NCBI RefSeq assembly: GCF_014642075.1 | Contig: NZ_BMIK01000009.1 | Coordinates: 1 to 64,000 of the forward strand | Length of the DNA stretch: 64,000 nt | DNA from: Parapedobacter defluvii | GTDB taxonomy: Bacteria; Bacteroidota; Bacteroidia; Sphingobacteriales; Sphingobacteriaceae | Direction of reading: 5' to 3' | Part shown: piece by piece, positions 62,535 through 64,000 of the stretch | How the letters are laid out: each line of letters starts with the position of its first letter | Numbering within the stretch: the stretch's first letter is position 1 | The notes under the pieces: model-generated | Database searches by the model: none | Seen by the model: the letters and a program-made list of their open reading frames with translations, nothing else | What the model was told of the DNA's origin: nothing | Program-made: the position numbers and the translations under genes

Positions 62535-63210
62535 GAAAATGGATAAAGGATTGTTGGACAAAGGGACAAGGATTGCCAAAGGCAAGGGACTATACCTGTC
62601 CTTATTCCTTGTTCTTTCCATCCTTGCTCTAACAACCAGCCACGCACAGACCTTTTCGGAGTGGTTCCGGCAGAAGAAGACACAGAAACAGTACCTCGCC
62701 GAGCAGATCATCGCACTTCAACTATACGGCGGCTACCTGAAAAAGGGCTATGACATCGCTTCGTCCGGCCTTGGCCTGATACGTGGCTTCAGGGATGGGG
62801 AATTTGGGCTGCATACCGCATTCTTCGCATCGCTATCGGCCGTCAGCCCGGCCATCCGCGACGATGTGAAAGTGGCCGAGACCATCGCCCTGCAAATCGC
62901 CATCATCACGGCATTCGGCGGCATGAATAGTGGCAACCACGCGGAATACGTCCGGAGCGTGAAAGACAAAGTGCTGGAAGATTGCGGCAAAGACCTCAGC
63001 GAGTTGGTGGACATCGTGCTGTCCGGCAAGGTGGAAATGGATGACGAGGAGCGCATCCGGCGGCTGGAAAAGGTACACGCCTCCATGCGTGACAAGGCCG
63101 CGTTCACGCAGCATTTCACGGGTGACGTGCGGCTCCTGGCCCTCATGCAGAAACGAGAAACAGAACAGATCGAAGACCTCAAAAATTGGTTCAGCCATGA
63201 AAATGATTAA
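62518..63210 (+). CDS. TraI-neighbour secreted helical protein (TerB-like in some annotations)
   Basis: A 230-residue protein with a signal peptide (LYLSLFLVLSILALTTSHAQ). Mature part is helical, with FRDGEFGLHTAFFASLSAVSPAIRDDVKVAETIALQIAII and a C-terminal RDKAAFTQHFTGDVRLLALMQKRETEQIEDLKNWF. ATG 62518 lies inside the previous gene; ATG 62527 is an alternative. Paralogue of the next gene. Confidence 0.75.
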   Translation: MESMNKKMDKGLLDKGTRIAKGKGLYLSLFLVLSILALTTSHAQTFSEWFRQKKTQKQYLAEQIIALQLYGGYLKKGYDIASSGLGLIRGFRDGEFGLHTAFFASLSAVSPAIRDDVKVAETIALQIAIITAFGGMNSGNHAEYVRSVKDKVLEDCGKDLSELVDIVLSGKVEMDDEERIRRLEKVHASMRDKAAFTQHFTGDVRLLALMQKRETEQIEDLKNWFSHEND

Positions 63211-63844
63211 AAGGATTGTCGCCATACCATCTTTATTCCTTGTTCTTTCCATCCTTGCTCCGGCCAAAGGCCATGCGCAGACGGACGAAGTGGTGCAGTT
63301 GCTCCTGAACGTCGAAAAACTCAGCCAGCTAAAGGGTATCCTTTCGGACATGAAGCGGGGCTACCAGATCATCAGCGGCGGCTACAACGCCATCAGGAAC
63401 ATTTCGCAGGGCAATTTCAGGCTGCACGAGGTATTCCTCGACGGGCTGATGCTGGTCAACCCTGAAATCAGGAAATACCACCGCGTGGCCGACATCATCC
63501 GCTACCAGAAGGACATCGTGACCGAGTACAGGGCGGCATTCGACCGCTTCCGGGCATCGGGCAATTTCACCGAGGATGAAATCGGGTACCTAAGCCGGGT
63601 GTACAGGCAGCTTTTCGACCAGAGCGTGGACAACCTCGACGAACTGCTGATGGTCATCACGTCATCCCAACTGCGGATGGGCGATGACGAGCGGCTGCGG
63701 GCCATCGACCGGATATGCGACGACGTGCAGGACAAGCTGCAATTCCTGCGGCACTTCAACCGCGAGGGCAGCCTGCTCAACCTCTGGCGCGAAAGGGAAA
63801 AAAGGGAAACACAGACACTGCAAGAAATCCATGGAACCAATTAA
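63197..63844 (+). CDS. Second TraI-neighbour secreted helical protein
   Basis: A 215-residue protein with a signal peptide (PSLFLVLSILAPAKGHAQ) that shares a 27-nt DNA identity with the preceding gene's signal region (62602-62628 and 63233-63259). The mature part resembles the previous protein: ISQGNFRLHEVFLDGLMLVNPEIRKYHRVADIIRYQKDIVTEY. Overlaps both neighbours by 14 bases. Role: likely periplasmic part of the transfer machine. Confidence 0.75.
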   Translation: MKMIKRIVAIPSLFLVLSILAPAKGHAQTDEVVQLLLNVEKLSQLKGILSDMKRGYQIISGGYNAIRNISQGNFRLHEVFLDGLMLVNPEIRKYHRVADIIRYQKDIVTEYRAAFDRFRASGNFTEDEIGYLSRVYRQLFDQSVDNLDELLMVITSSQLRMGDDERLRAIDRICDDVQDKLQFLRHFNREGSLLNLWREREKRETQTLQEIHGTN

Positions 63845-64000
63845 GCACAACAGCCCCGCCCGCCCCTGCCTGCGGGCCGTCCGTACCCCTGCGCCCCTGT
63901 TTTCCGTCCGTGCCGCCGCCCCGTCCTGCGCCCTTGCCGTGCTGGCCGTGTTGGCCCTTGCCCCCGTCCCTGCCTGCGCCCAAGGGTTGGCGGGCGAAAT
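63831..64000 (+). CDS. N-terminal part of TraJ-like protein (partial)
   Basis: The frame starts at ATG 63831 within the previous gene and runs off the window. The visible 56 residues form a long basic, proline-rich leader and signal sequence with many alanines (PSCALAVLAVLALAPVPACAQGLAGE). Its position and the AQGLAGE end of the leader fit TraJ, the polytopic channel protein, but only the leader is seen. Confidence 0.6.
   Translation, partial: MEPIKHNSPARPCLRAVRTPAPLFSVRAAAPSCALAVLAVLALAPVPACAQGLAGE

Overview
The window looks like a Bacteroidota chromosome, most likely a Sphingobacteriaceae-type organism. The evidence is a SusC/SusD pair with FecI/FecR regulators, gliding-type (GldA/F/G-like) ABC genes, promoters with the Bacteroidota -7 element TAnnTTTG (for example 3464-3471, 19474-19481, 34751-34758, 36697-36704), and a Bacteroides-type conjugation apparatus (MobA/B, coupling protein, RteC, TraE/F/G/I/J). 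Genus is not determinable from the sequence alone.

Region 1 (1-4.1 kb) is a worn chromosomal segment. It has a 17-bp inverted repeat, three tandem 82-84 bp repeats, a two-gene unit of tiny proteins with a terminator, two decayed DUF4143-type ATPase genes, a cold-shock-domain protein and a RibD/DHFR-like reductase.

Region 2 (4.1-19.4 kb) is a compact stress island: P-type cation ATPase, membrane PAS histidine kinase, a response regulator fused to a CRP/FNR-type DNA-binding module, BON proteins, three universal stress proteins, zinc alcohol dehydrogenase, dodecin, Hsp20, a GreA-like factor, a GH130 glycosidase, a GT4 glycosyltransferase and an SDR. Six 14-bp palindromes of the form RTGAY-N4-RTCAY (FNR-box-like) sit in front of the transcription units of this island. 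I infer that it is one regulon, probably run by the response regulator at 8572-9633.

Region 3 (19.5 kb to the window end) is the left part of an integrative conjugative element inserted at the 3' end of tRNA-Pro(CGG). Next to the tRNA is a large serine recombinase whose reading frame runs antisense through the tRNA. Then come a SIR2-STAND-TPR-cold-shock-domain defence-like protein, a cluster of four hairpins (candidate oriT) followed by mobA, relaxase and coupling-protein genes, a second STAND ATPase with an Mrr-like nuclease domain, a HigBA toxin-antitoxin pair, an unknown zinc-ribbon protein and an acetyltransferase. A metabolic cargo block follows: ECF sigma, FecR, SusC, SusD, GldA-like, GldF/G fusion, two MutS-like proteins, a GH2 glycosidase and a lipoprotein. 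The transfer module closes the window: alpha-oxoamine synthase, TetR fusion, RpoA-CTD-like protein, RteC, TraE, TraF, TraG/VirB4, TraI-like proteins and the start of TraJ. Defence genes are visibly AT-rich and the mob/tra genes GC-rich, which suggests separate origins. The right end of the element lies outside the window.
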